From Cohnella herbarum (lineage in GTDB: Bacteria > Bacillota > Bacilli > Paenibacillales > Paenibacillaceae): DNA of 64,000 bases. The position numbers and the translations under genes were made by a program. Shown piece after piece: positions 54,711-63,489 of the stretch (position 1 is the stretch's first letter; every line of letters starts with the position of its first letter). Location: contig NZ_CP051680.1 of assembly GCF_012849095.1 (NCBI RefSeq), positions 2,666,001 to 2,730,000 on the forward strand, read 5' to 3'. The notes under the pieces were generated by a model. The model was not told the origin of the DNA. It was given only the letters and a program-made list of their open reading frames with translations, and searched no databases.

Positions 54711-55478
54711 CTATCGCATGTACATTCCGCCGTTGACTTCGATCGTCTCTCCCGTAATATAAGCGGACAATTCCGATACGAGAAACAACGCGACGCCCGC
54801 CACGTCTTCCGGCGTTCCTTCCCTGCGCAGAGGAATGCCTTGAATCGTCGCTTCCCTCGCGCCCGCGGATGTAAACGTCGAATGGAAAGCCGTTCCTCCG
54901 ATAAAACCCGGCGAAATCGCGTTCGCGTTAATGCCGCTGCCGGCAAGCTCCTTGGCCAAACCTTTCGTATAGGCAATGACCGCGGCTTTGCTGGCCGCAT
55001 AGATCGAAGCGCCCGGTCCTCCCCCGTTATGCGCGGCAACCGAGGTCAGGTTCACGATCCGTCCGTTGCCGGACGCCTTCATCCCGGGAATAATCGCCTT
55101 GGCGACGAACACGGCGCTCTTCAAGTTCACGTCCATGATTCGCTCGTAAAGGTCCTCCGTCATCTCTTCGTTGGACAACCGTTGAACGAGATGCCCGGCA
55201 TTGTTAACGAGAATTTCAATCGGTTCGCCGAAAGCTTCCTTTGCCTCCCTTGCCAGCTTCTCCGCTCCCTCCGCAAGAGAGACATCCGCTTGTATCGCGA
55301 CCGCCTGTCCTCCTAGGCTTCTAATCGAAGCAACCGCTTCTTCGGCCGCATCCCCGCTACTCAAATAATTAACAGCTACCTTTGCCCCCGCTGCCGCCAA
55401 CGCCGTCGCGATCGCTTTGCCGATTCCTCCGCTGGCTCCGGTTACGATAGCCGATCTTCCCGTCAAATCGATGATCAT
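54711..55478 (-). CDS. SDR-family oxidoreductase, probable unsaturated-uronate reductase
   Basis: 255 aa. Rossmann motif GASGGIGKA (about 15-23), catalytic Tyr-x-x-x-Lys in YAASKAAVIAYTKGLA, and the FabG-like ISPGFIGGTAF. By family 3-oxoacyl-ACP reductase-like; by position, between kinase and lyase in a uronate locus, it most likely reduces 4-deoxy-5-hexulosuronate (DehR/KduD type) to 2-keto-3-deoxygluconate. GAGG upstream of the ATG. Confidence 0.8.
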   Translation of the reverse strand: MIIDLTGRSAIVTGASGGIGKAIATALAAAGAKVAVNYLSSGDAAEEAVASIRSLGGQAVAIQADVSLAEGAEKLAREAKEAFGEPIEILVNNAGHLVQRLSNEEMTEDLYERIMDVNLKSAVFVAKAIIPGMKASGNGRIVNLTSVAAHNGGGPGASIYAASKAAVIAYTKGLAKELAGSGINANAISPGFIGGTAFHSTFTSAGAREATIQGIPLRREGTPEDVAGVALFLVSELSAYITGETIEVNGGMYMR

Positions 55479-55512
55479 CTCGGATTCCTCACTCTCTCTC
55501 GTTGCGTTAATT

Positions 55513-57363
55513 CTAACTGTTCGTCCCGTCCCTGTTCGTCTTCAGTTGCAATCGGACCGCGTTAGGCATTCTCAGCATGACCCGCGTTCCTTCGCCGTTC
55601 GGACTTTCGACGGATAATCCGTATTCGTCGCCGTATACCATCTGAATGCGCCGATGCACGTTCACGAGCCCGATTCCCCGGCGCTTTCCTTCCCGTTCCT
55701 CCGCGTCGGCCAACCGGTTCCTATCCAGCCTCTTACGCAATGCCGCCAGCTTCCCATGAGTCATTCCCACTCCGTTGTCTTCGACGATAACGAGCAATTG
55801 CTCGCCCTCGACGCGGGTGTCGATCCGAATGAAATGCCAAGATTCGAAACCTTCCGAGAACGCATGTTGGAAAATATTTTCCACGATCGGCTGCAACGTC
55901 AGCCTAACCATTCTCGACAGAAGAAGCGCTGGCGGCGTGGCGACGTCGATCTCGAAATCGCGCCCGATGCGGTGTTTCTGGATAATCATATAATTGCGTA
56001 CGTGATTCAACTCGTTGACCAACGTGACTTCTTCCAGATTCGTCTGAATCGAATAGCGGAACATAAAAGCCATCGCCTCGACCATTTCGGATATTTCGTC
56101 CGAATCTTGAACGATGGCATAACAATTGATCGTCTCCAACGTGTTGTACAGAAAATGAGGATTAATCTGCAACTGCAACGCTTGAAACTCCGCCTTATGC
56201 CGCTCCAATTCGATTTCTTGAAGCTGCAGCTTCGTCTTCTGGCTGCTCAGCTCCGTATCGTATACCCGCTCGATCATGTCGGATAATCTGCTTACCATTA
56301 GATTGTAGCTATGGATAAGCCCCCCGATCTCGTCGTCCCGGGGCTTCATCTCGATGCTTTTCCAATTGCCCTTCTCCGTCTCGCGCATCCCGTTCTTCAA
56401 CGTCCGAATCGGACGCACGATCGAATTGCCGAACCGGAAAGCTAAGAACAGGGCGATCGCCAGCGTCGCGAGACCGACCGTTACGGTCGTGGACCGTATG
56501 CCGGATACCGGAGCCCGAAGCTCGTCCAGAGGCATCGAGATCGCCATCGTCCAACCGGAATAATCGGACTTGCGCGAGACGATCAACGTGCTTTTCCCGT
56601 TTATCGTTTCGAAAAATCGGCTGTTCCCGCTTCCCGCGATTTTTCGTCCGATGCCCGTCGCCGCGATCTCGCTTCTCGTCGCTCCATCGGGAGCATAAAC
56701 GACTTCCCCCTCTGGATCGAGGATGAAGAAAAACCCGTTCTCTCCAAGATCGACTTGATTCCACATATTCGACAGCTGGCTCTCGTTCAACTCGATCGCG
56801 AGAATGCCTTTCACCGCATAAGAAGAATAGCCTCTGATCTTGCGCGCGATCGTCACGACCCGTTCGTCTTTCGTCAGTCCGGTGCCCAGAATCGCAATCG
56901 CGCCGTTTTCGGGCGTTTTATCTTTTAATTCGTTATATCTGGCCGTCGGATCGACCGATAGCGAAGAGAAGCTTTGGTTCTGGTCGAAGATCGACCGCCC
57001 ATGCTCGCCCAAAATGTACATCATATGAATTTGCGTCGGGTACGTAATGAAAATTTTCTGAAACACGTCTTGCCGGATCACGTTCGTGAAGCGATAGAAT
57101 TCATAACTATCCTTCGGATCCATATCGAGAAACTTCTTGACCGCCAGCTGCGAGAGAATCGAATTGCTCACCCTCTCGAACGTCTCGAGCTGGAAATCCG
57201 TCTGCGCGCCCGCATTATCGATCACGGTGGAAATGTACTTCTCGACTTGCTTGTCGATCGCGGCGGAAGATTCCAAATACGTGAAGACGGCGACCGTCGA
57301 CAGCGAGAACAAGATCACGATGAAGAAATACAGAAACAGCTTCCGGGATAGGCTCCTCTTCAT
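55513..57363 (-). CDS. YesM-type sensor histidine kinase
   Basis: 616 aa. Membrane helices at about 10-30 and 290-312 flank a dCache-type sensor, then HAMP, a His_kinase domain with His403 in QINPHFLYN and HATPase_c at the end. It overlaps the AraC regulator gene by 4 bp (ATGA), so it is translationally coupled. It should sense the uronate oligosaccharide or its binding protein. Confidence 0.92.
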   Translation of the reverse strand: MKRSLSRKLFLYFFIVILFSLSTVAVFTYLESSAAIDKQVEKYISTVIDNAGAQTDFQLETFERVSNSILSQLAVKKFLDMDPKDSYEFYRFTNVIRQDVFQKIFITYPTQIHMMYILGEHGRSIFDQNQSFSSLSVDPTARYNELKDKTPENGAIAILGTGLTKDERVVTIARKIRGYSSYAVKGILAIELNESQLSNMWNQVDLGENGFFFILDPEGEVVYAPDGATRSEIAATGIGRKIAGSGNSRFFETINGKSTLIVSRKSDYSGWTMAISMPLDELRAPVSGIRSTTVTVGLATLAIALFLAFRFGNSIVRPIRTLKNGMRETEKGNWKSIEMKPRDDEIGGLIHSYNLMVSRLSDMIERVYDTELSSQKTKLQLQEIELERHKAEFQALQLQINPHFLYNTLETINCYAIVQDSDEISEMVEAMAFMFRYSIQTNLEEVTLVNELNHVRNYMIIQKHRIGRDFEIDVATPPALLLSRMVRLTLQPIVENIFQHAFSEGFESWHFIRIDTRVEGEQLLVIVEDNGVGMTHGKLAALRKRLDRNRLADAEEREGKRRGIGLVNVHRRIQMVYGDEYGLSVESPNGEGTRVMLRMPNAVRLQLKTNRDGTNS

Positions 57364-58394
57364 CCTTTGATCCCTAACGAATCCCGGTATTCGGACGGCG
57401 TAAGGCCGCTATATTTTTTGAATGTTTTCGTAAAATGAGGATGATCGGCGAATCCGACTTCGGCGGAGACGTCGGTGATTTTATGATACGGCATCGACAA
57501 TAACCGCTTTGCCCTCTCCATCCGCCGTTTCGTCCGATATTGCACGAACGTTTCGTTCGTCATTTGTTTGAATAACTGACTGAAATAGGACGGGTTTAGG
57601 CCGAGCCTATCGGCCACTTCCTCCAGCGACAGCTCCGTGTTCAAGTGCTGCTCGATGTAGTTTTTCGCTTCCTCGACCGGTTCCTTCAAGTTTCCTTTGC
57701 GTTTCGCTCGCAATAGCCCCAACGTTCCGATCATCGACCGATGTAACCATTCAAGCGCTGGCAAATCCCCCTCCGCAAGCCTTTGCGGACGTTCGAACGG
57801 ATACACGTCCAGCGCATTCAAGCGATCGAGCAGCTTGTCGGAAATCTCTTGTGCGAGCTCTCCCAACTGGCGGGCGTCGATCTTAACGGAAGCGCAGTAT
57901 AATCCGATCTGCTCCATGACCTGTTCGATGGTTTCAGGACGCAAATGCCATATGCCTTCCCTTAGTCGATCCAGCCACGCTTCGGTCATGGACAACGGAA
58001 TATAAGCCTGCGGCTGACGGGCTTCCAAACCCGAGATGAGCTTGGCGACCGTCCGGCTTACCGCCGCTTTCGTAACGGGCTTAAGCATATACTCCTTAAC
58101 GCCGAATGACAGGCATTGTCTGGCGTATTCGAAATCTCCATATCCCGATATGACGACAACCGGCAAGTCGGGGTACCGTTCGTTCACTTGCCGGCATAGT
58201 TCCAAGCCGTCCATCTTAGGCATCTTGATGTCCGTGAACAAGAGATGCGGCCGGCGCAACGCGATCTTCTCGAGCGCCTCGGCCCCGTTCTCCGCCGTAT
58301 CGGCTTCGCAGACGGCCAGATCGGATTCCCTAATCAGCTTCTGCAATCCCTTGCGGATCATCGGCTCGTCGTCAACAACCAGGATGCGGTACAT
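57360..58394 (-). CDS. YesN-type response regulator, AraC output
   Basis: 344 aa. Receiver with Asp55 (FTDIKMPKMDG), a linker of about 120 residues and a C-terminal AraC HTH pair (SYFSQLFKQMTNETFVQYR ... HFTKTFKKYSGLTPSEYR). I chose the ATG at 58394 because AAGGAGG is 8 nt upstream; the frame opens at 58490. It is the likely binder of the shared promoter motif of the locus. Confidence 0.93.
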   Translation of the reverse strand: MYRILVVDDEPMIRKGLQKLIRESDLAVCEADTAENGAEALEKIALRRPHLLFTDIKMPKMDGLELCRQVNERYPDLPVVVISGYGDFEYARQCLSFGVKEYMLKPVTKAAVSRTVAKLISGLEARQPQAYIPLSMTEAWLDRLREGIWHLRPETIEQVMEQIGLYCASVKIDARQLGELAQEISDKLLDRLNALDVYPFERPQRLAEGDLPALEWLHRSMIGTLGLLRAKRKGNLKEPVEEAKNYIEQHLNTELSLEEVADRLGLNPSYFSQLFKQMTNETFVQYRTKRRMERAKRLLSMPYHKITDVSAEVGFADHPHFTKTFKKYSGLTPSEYRDSLGIKG

Positions 58395-58448
58395 GGATGA
58401 TTCCTCCTTGCCTGCCTCGTTGGGCAATTCCGAATTGGGAGCAAACAA

Positions 58449-58491
58449 GATGCTCTCCCGACGGAATCGATATCCCGGCGGGAAGAGCATC
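58449..58491 (-). terminator. Hairpin between the binding-protein and regulator genes
   Basis: GATGCTCT(C)CCG (58449-58460) pairs with CGGG(A)AGAGCATC (58479-58491). It may reduce read-through from the abundant binding-protein mRNA into the regulator genes. Confidence 0.6.
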
Positions 58492-58539
58492 CGAAACTCA
58501 TATTGCCATTCTAGTACAAGCCGGAGATTCTAGCGATCA

Positions 58540-60138
58540 TTATTCGAAAGCGTTATCTTTATCGTTATAACGTGCAGTTGCTTCCTCGATCACTTCGTTG
58601 CCGCCTTTGGATAAATACTCCTCGAGCACTTTCTCGTAATTGTCGATCGGCTCTTTGCCGTACACCATCTTAAGCACATGCTCGAGTACGAGCGGCGGAA
58701 GCTGATCGGACAACGGATTCAAATCCGGGTATTTCACGAGCGCCTCTAACCTCGGCTCGAACTCGATTCCTCTGCGCCCTTCCTTGGACAGCATATTGTC
58801 GAAAGCATCGACCATCATCTTGCCCGGCTCGGATAGATCGGCGATCCGTTTGTTGTAGGTCGTGTCTTGAACCATCCATAACCAATAGTTCAAATAACGC
58901 TGCTTGTTGGTGCCTTCCTCGTCCGTCGGAGCGACGTATTGCACGTTGCTTCCGTCGGTTTGGTAGTCTTCTCCTTCGATCCCGTAGCTGAAAAACAGCT
59001 CCGCTTGTTCGCCGACCATCCAATCGAAGAATTTCACGATTTCGGCAGCCTTGTCTTTCGCCTTCACGTTAATAAAATACGATCTCGTGACCGGATTATA
59101 GTGACCGTAACCGCCTTTGCCGTCGTCTCCGACCGGAGACGGGATGAGCGCAACCTTCGCGCCGGGAACGTTCGCCATGAGCTGAGCGCCCCAGATCGGG
59201 AGTTCGTTGGCGTTCATCGACCACATTCCCGCTTTGCCGCTCGTGACGATGCTCTTGAAATCGGCGCTTTCGACCGTAGCGAATTCCTTGCTGATCAGCC
59301 CTTCGTCGTACATCGCTTTGTAAGCCAGAAGCGCTTTTTTCATCGCCTCGGCGTCGAAGAAACTCGGTTTGACTTTACCGTCCGGGAACTGCTTGAACGA
59401 GTTCAAATACCCGAGGACGTCATACGAACCGAAGAACGTGTCCGCGTACTTGAAGTTTTTGCGGCCGGCGTACGGTTGCTCGACGCCAAGCTCCTTGAAC
59501 GCCCGCAGTACGTCGATCGTTTCTTCCACCGTCTTCGGAACCGGCTTGCCCGTCTTTTCCAGCAGATCCGTCCGGATCCAAGTCGCCCTTCGCGACGGGT
59601 TGCTTAGGATTTCGGGAATGCCGTAAATATTGCCGGTCTTGGAATCCGTCATTCTCGCCCAAGCTTCCTGGGGAATAAACTTCAGCAAATTTTGCCCGTG
59701 CTCCTTAAGCAGATCGTTCAAAGGCAAGAAGACGCCATTCGGTACCGCCCCCGCCAACTCGTTGCCGCTAATTCCGCCGCTGCCTTGCACGACGTCCGGA
59801 ATGTCGTTCGTCGCGAACATTTGAACCATTTTATCCTGATACTCGTTATGCGGGATCAAACGAATATCCAAATCGGTGTTCGTCATTTTCTCCAGTTCGA
59901 GCACGTACTTGTCCTTGTTGATGTCCGGATGCTGCTCCACGTAAGACACGTTTAACGTCCGCATCGAAATCGAGAATCCGGTCGGATCGGCTTTCGCCGG
60001 CTCGGAAGGCTTCTCGCTGGATGCGGCGGAACTTGCGGGAGCGCTCGCACTTCCCGAAGGTTCATTGTTGCTTGAGCAGGCCGCCAACGTAGAGACGAAC
60101 ATCGTCGCGATCAGCGCGGATACGAACAGTTTTTTCAT
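58540..60138 (-). CDS. Extracellular sugar-binding lipoprotein of ABC importer 2
   Basis: 532 aa. Lipobox LAAC (Cys21) after the signal peptide, an Ala/Ser/Pro linker and the LplA-like binding fold. It should hand uronate oligosaccharides to the two permeases encoded upstream. GAGGGGGA precedes the ATG. Its own promoter carries the motif shared with the permease promoter. Confidence 0.9.
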   Translation of the reverse strand: MKKLFVSALIATMFVSTLAACSSNNEPSGSASAPASSAASSEKPSEPAKADPTGFSISMRTLNVSYVEQHPDINKDKYVLELEKMTNTDLDIRLIPHNEYQDKMVQMFATNDIPDVVQGSGGISGNELAGAVPNGVFLPLNDLLKEHGQNLLKFIPQEAWARMTDSKTGNIYGIPEILSNPSRRATWIRTDLLEKTGKPVPKTVEETIDVLRAFKELGVEQPYAGRKNFKYADTFFGSYDVLGYLNSFKQFPDGKVKPSFFDAEAMKKALLAYKAMYDEGLISKEFATVESADFKSIVTSGKAGMWSMNANELPIWGAQLMANVPGAKVALIPSPVGDDGKGGYGHYNPVTRSYFINVKAKDKAAEIVKFFDWMVGEQAELFFSYGIEGEDYQTDGSNVQYVAPTDEEGTNKQRYLNYWLWMVQDTTYNKRIADLSEPGKMMVDAFDNMLSKEGRRGIEFEPRLEALVKYPDLNPLSDQLPPLVLEHVLKMVYGKEPIDNYEKVLEEYLSKGGNEVIEEATARYNDKDNAFE

Positions 60139-60199
60139 AGATCCCCCTCAACTCCTCAGTCGCCATAGATTAGGTAGAGCGCTTTCATAACACAACCTC

Positions 60200-60241
60200 A
60201 GTATAGGAAGGTCGAGGCGTCGCCTACAATGGAGTCGCTTT
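60200..60241 (-). promoter_or_regulatory. Promoter of ABC importer 2 binding protein with shared motif
   Basis: Minus-strand AAAGCGACTCCATTGT (60226-60241) is followed by -35 TTGTAG (60224-60229) and -10 TATACT (60200-60205), 18 bp apart. The motif ends inside the -35. Confidence 0.6.
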
Positions 60242-60286
60242 GGCTTCGTTTGTCATTTTTTTATATAAAATAATAATTATTCCAAA

Positions 60287-61162
60287 TCAAGATTTGATCG
60301 AGCCGATGAGCATTCCTTTAATAAAATACCGCTGCATAAACGGATACAAGAGGATGATCGGAACGGTCGCGACCAATATAACCGCCATCTGCACGCCTTG
60401 CACCGATTGGGAAGCCACATCGAACGGCAAGTTGCCGGTGTCGACAAGATCGTCGTTGATCAATAGTTCTCTCAACTTGACCTGCAGAGGATATAGGCTG
60501 CGATCATTCAAATAATACAACGCATCCATATATTTGTTCCAGTTCGTTACCGAATAAAATATTCCGACCGTCGCCAGTGCAGGCTTGGACAATGGCAGCA
60601 TCAATCGCCATAGAATCCGCAGCTCCCCGCAACCGTCGATTCTGGCGCTGTCGATCAGCTCCGTCGGAATTTGCATGAAGAAGGAACGCAGAACGATCAT
60701 GTTAAACGCGCTGATGGCCGTCGGAATCATTAACGCCCACAACGTATTGATCAGATTAATTTCCCTCATCAGAATAAATTGGGGAATCAGCGGCGCGGTA
60801 AAAATCATCGTCATCAGCACGAACAGCATAATAAATTTTCGGCCGACGTATTCCCCTCTCGACAGCGGATAGGCGAGCGACGAAGTAGCGATGAGGTTAA
60901 TAGCGGTACCGACAACCGTAATGTATACGGTAACTCCGAATGCGCGCCAGATGGATGCGTCGTCGAACACGTACCGGTAATAATTCAGCGTAAAATCGAC
61001 GGGCCAGAACATGACGTCGCCCCGGTCGATCGCCGCGGATCCGCTAAACGATTGCGCGATGACGTTCAAGAACGGCAGCAGCATCGTAAGGGACAATCCC
61101 GTCAGAAATATATAGTTGCAAATCAAGAACAGCTTCCTGCTCCAATGCTCGCGTCCGATCAC
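60287..61162 (-). CDS. Sugar ABC permease, YtcP type
   Basis: 291 aa, six helices, MalG-like. Starts with GTG at 61162 after AAAGGAGGGG. EAA-like loop DSARIDGCGELRILWRLMLP. It follows the LplB-type permease by 13 bp; the two form the channel of importer 2. Confidence 0.9.
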   Translation of the reverse strand: MIGREHWSRKLFLICNYIFLTGLSLTMLLPFLNVIAQSFSGSAAIDRGDVMFWPVDFTLNYYRYVFDDASIWRAFGVTVYITVVGTAINLIATSSLAYPLSRGEYVGRKFIMLFVLMTMIFTAPLIPQFILMREINLINTLWALMIPTAISAFNMIVLRSFFMQIPTELIDSARIDGCGELRILWRLMLPLSKPALATVGIFYSVTNWNKYMDALYYLNDRSLYPLQVKLRELLINDDLVDTGNLPFDVASQSVQGVQMAVILVATVPIILLYPFMQRYFIKGMLIGSIKS

Positions 61163-61175
61163 GGCCGCCCCTCCT

Positions 61176-62072
61176 TTAATACAACGATTCCCCGGTTGCT
61201 TTGCGGCTCAACGAATTAGCCATGACCAATAAAATCAATCCGACTACGGACTTGAACAATCCGATCGCGGTGGCATAGCTGTACTGCAATTGCTTCAAAC
61301 CGGCTTTGTAAATGTAAGTGTCGAGAATTTCGCTGTTCTGAATGTTCAGCGGATTCTGGAACACGAATACGCGTTCGAAGCCGTAATCCATGAAATCTCC
61401 GATTTTCAGCAAAAACAATACCGTTATGACGGGCAGAAGCGCTGGCAGAGTTATTTTTAACGTCTGTTTCCATCTGCCGGCCCCATCGATCTCGGATGCC
61501 TCGTACAACTCCGGATTAATTCCGGTCAACGCCGCCAAATAAATAATCGTGCCCCATCCGACATCCCGCCATAAACCGGAGCCGACGAGAATGGCACGGA
61601 TATAGGAATCTTCCCCGAGAAAATAAATCGGATCGATGCCGAACCAACCGAGAATGACGTTCGCGATACCCGACGAAGGAGATAACATGCCGACGAAAAT
61701 ACCGCTAATGATGACCCAAGACAAGAAGTGCGGAGCGTATACGATCGTCTGTATCAGTTTTTTGTACAAGGTAAGCCTCACTTCGTTAAGCAGCAGAGCG
61801 AGTACGATTGGCGCGGTGAACGCGAACAAGATGTCGTAAGCGCCCAGCAGCAGCGTGTTCTTCAGAATGCGCAGGAAATCGTAATGGCTGAACATCCTCT
61901 CGAAATGTTCGAAGCCAACCCACGGACTTCCCCCGAAGCCGGCGAACAAATTGTAATTTTGGAACGCGATAACCGATCCGAGCAATGGCACGTATTTGAA
62001 CACGAGAAAATAGACGATGCCCGGGATCGAGATCAGATACAACGTCCGGTACTTCCACATGTAACCGAGCAA
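61176..62072 (-). CDS. Sugar ABC permease, LplB type, TTG start
   Basis: About 298 aa, six helices, MalF-like, EAA loop YEASEIDGAGRWKQTLKITLP. The TTG at 62072 has GGGGGG 7 nt upstream; a TTG at 62093 and an ATG at codon 12 fit less well. First gene of the uronate operon. Confidence 0.87.
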   Translation of the reverse strand: MLGYMWKYRTLYLISIPGIVYFLVFKYVPLLGSVIAFQNYNLFAGFGGSPWVGFEHFERMFSHYDFLRILKNTLLLGAYDILFAFTAPIVLALLLNEVRLTLYKKLIQTIVYAPHFLSWVIISGIFVGMLSPSSGIANVILGWFGIDPIYFLGEDSYIRAILVGSGLWRDVGWGTIIYLAALTGINPELYEASEIDGAGRWKQTLKITLPALLPVITVLFLLKIGDFMDYGFERVFVFQNPLNIQNSEILDTYIYKAGLKQLQYSYATAIGLFKSVVGLILLVMANSLSRKATGESLY

Positions 62073-62113
62073 GAGCCGTCCCCCCTTTCGCAATTGGCGT
62101 TGTTCATACTCTC

Positions 62114-62155
62114 ATCCTAGCCTTTGCGGGGGACCGTCAACAATGGAATCGCTTT
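62114..62155 (-). promoter_or_regulatory. Permease promoter with shared motif
   Basis: Minus-strand AAAGCGATTCCATTGT (62140-62155), -35 TTGTTG (62138-62143), -10 TAGGAT (62114-62119), 18 bp apart. The same motif and geometry as before the binding protein; one base differs in 16. Confidence 0.6.
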
Positions 62156-62204
62156 AATCGCGCTTGTGTTTTTTTTAGGTCGGGCTCCTCTCGCTGGCTG
62201 TTGG

Positions 62205-62268
62205 TTAGACCGCTGCCAGCGGCTTGCAGCACACTTTTCTTTGATTTCCAACCCATTAGACCGCTGCC
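62205..62268. repeat. Direct repeat TTAGACCGCTGCC, two copies 51 bp apart
   Basis: Exact 13-bp copies at 62205-62217 and 62256-62268. Start-to-start distance is 51 bp, as in the arrays at 5.4 and 36.8 kb. Confidence 0.6.
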
Positions 62269-62294
62269 TCACCATCCGTTGCCCGAACTGACTG

Positions 62295-62315
62295 TAGCGC
62301 ACTGAGAGTACTCTA
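62295..62315. repeat. Interspersed 21-bp element, copy 2
   Basis: TAGCGCACTGAGAGT followed by ACTCTA; it matches 5375-5395 at 20 of 21 positions. AGAGTACTCT is a perfect palindrome here. Confidence 0.75.
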
Positions 62316-62367
62316 TCCCGTTCGTAATGCAACCTCATCTCGAATTCTTTCAACAGCCGTTCGTCAC

Positions 62368-62405
62368 AAAGAAGCGCTCCGGCGTATAGACCGAAGCGCT
62401 TCTTT
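62368..62405. terminator. Terminator of the second aldo/keto reductase gene
   Basis: AAAGAAGCGCT-CCGG (62368-62382) pairs with CCG-A-AGCGCTTCTTT (62391-62405); a good stem, with T-rich sequence on both sides. Confidence 0.75.
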
Positions 62406-62487
62406 TTCTCTTTATTCATCTATGAGTACGAGCATCAACTAACTCCTAGCGGTTAAGACGATCCTCGTCTTCTCGCCGTTGCTACTT

Positions 62488-63468
62488 TTACCAAGAATAA
62501 GCTTCCGGAGCTTCTCCGCCCGGTCCCGGGAAAATCGCGTCGAGCTCCGCCAGCACGGATGCCTCAAGCGATAGCTCGACGGCGCGAAGCGCATCCTTCA
62601 GTTGATCTGCCGTCCGCGGTCCGATAATCGGAGCCGTCAGATCCGGGTTCGCCAGCACCCACGCCAGGGCAACGTTCGATTCCTTCTCCCCTAGCTCCGC
62701 GCAGAGAGACGAAAATCTTTCAAGCTGGCTCCGATGCTGCTCGATCCGTTCCTTCATGCGGTCGGTACGGCCTTCGCCGCCGCTCTTCAGCGCCCGTCCG
62801 CCTAGCATACCGCCGTCCAGCGGACTCCAAGCAACGACGCCGATGCCAAGATCCCGGGCAGCGGGCAATACTTCAAGCTCCGGAATCCGGTTCAACAAGC
62901 TGTATTTATGTTGTTCGACCACAAGCCCCATGAACTTGCGCTCTTTCGCGGCCGCCTGCGCCTTGACCAGTTGCCAGCCCGCGAAGTTGCTAGACCCGAT
63001 ATAATCGGCTTTTCCTTGCCGAACGATCGTCTCGAACGCTTCCCATAATTCTTCCCATGGCGTGCGACGGTCGATATGATGCATTTTGTACAATTCGACG
63101 TGATCGGTTTGCAACCTGCGAAAAGAACCTTCCAAATGACGACGGATCTTATACAATGATAACCCTTTAACATCGTTCGGGCCATCGACCGGATTGCTGA
63201 TCGGTTCGAATACTTTCGTAGCCAGCACGACTTTCTCGCGGCGTTGTCCGCCTTGGGCGAACCACTTGCCGATGATCGTCTCCGTCAAACCCGCGTTCTC
63301 GCCCCAGCCGTAAATATTCGCCGTATCGAAGAAAGTAATGCCCGCGTCCAACGCCTCATCCATGATGCGGAACGATTCCGCTTCATTCGTATCCACGCCG
63401 AAGTTCATCGTACCGAGACACAGCTTGCTCACTCGAAGCCCGGATCTTCCCAAGAAAGTATATTCCAT
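62488..63468 (-). CDS. Aldo/keto reductase (AKR)
   Basis: 326 aa. TIM-barrel AKR of the YhdN/YajO-like branch; the tetrad can be placed at Asp48, Tyr53, Lys85 and His130 (FFDTANIYGWGENAG, ATKVF, YKMHHID). It is followed by a cupin-type G6P isomerase gene 21 bp upstream, transcribed the same way, so the two are likely one unit. Substrate unknown. Confidence 0.9.
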   Translation of the reverse strand: MEYTFLGRSGLRVSKLCLGTMNFGVDTNEAESFRIMDEALDAGITFFDTANIYGWGENAGLTETIIGKWFAQGGQRREKVVLATKVFEPISNPVDGPNDVKGLSLYKIRRHLEGSFRRLQTDHVELYKMHHIDRRTPWEELWEAFETIVRQGKADYIGSSNFAGWQLVKAQAAAKERKFMGLVVEQHKYSLLNRIPELEVLPAARDLGIGVVAWSPLDGGMLGGRALKSGGEGRTDRMKERIEQHRSQLERFSSLCAELGEKESNVALAWVLANPDLTAPIIGPRTADQLKDALRAVELSLEASVLAELDAIFPGPGGEAPEAYSW

Positions 63469-63489
63469 TGCGATTCCACTCCTCCTAAA

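Larger units (their letters stand above)
62094..62487. other. Intergenic gap with promoter, repeats and terminator
   Basis: Holds the permease promoter (62114-62155), a direct pair of TTAGACCGCTGCC, the second TAGCGCACTGAGAG copy and the terminator of the aldo/keto reductase gene. The 100-codon frame at 62117-62419 runs through these repeats and I do not accept it as a gene. Confidence 0.65.

Noticed and set aside
54668..55039. Longer start for the lyase gene (open to 55039)
   Set aside because: This stretch lies inside the SDR gene in another frame, has low-complexity Arg-rich sequence unlike a protein, and the ATG at 54667 has a good ribosome site.
54660..55316. Antisense open frame of 218 codons opposite the SDR gene
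   Set aside because: Shadow frame, Arg-rich and low-complexity.
58939..59607. Antisense open frame of 222 codons opposite the binding-protein gene
   Set aside because: Shadow frame; no ribosome site or recognisable domain.
62117..62419. A 100-codon frame in the gap after the permease gene
   Set aside because: It is made mostly of repeat elements, the promoter and the terminator stem, and has no convincing protein features.
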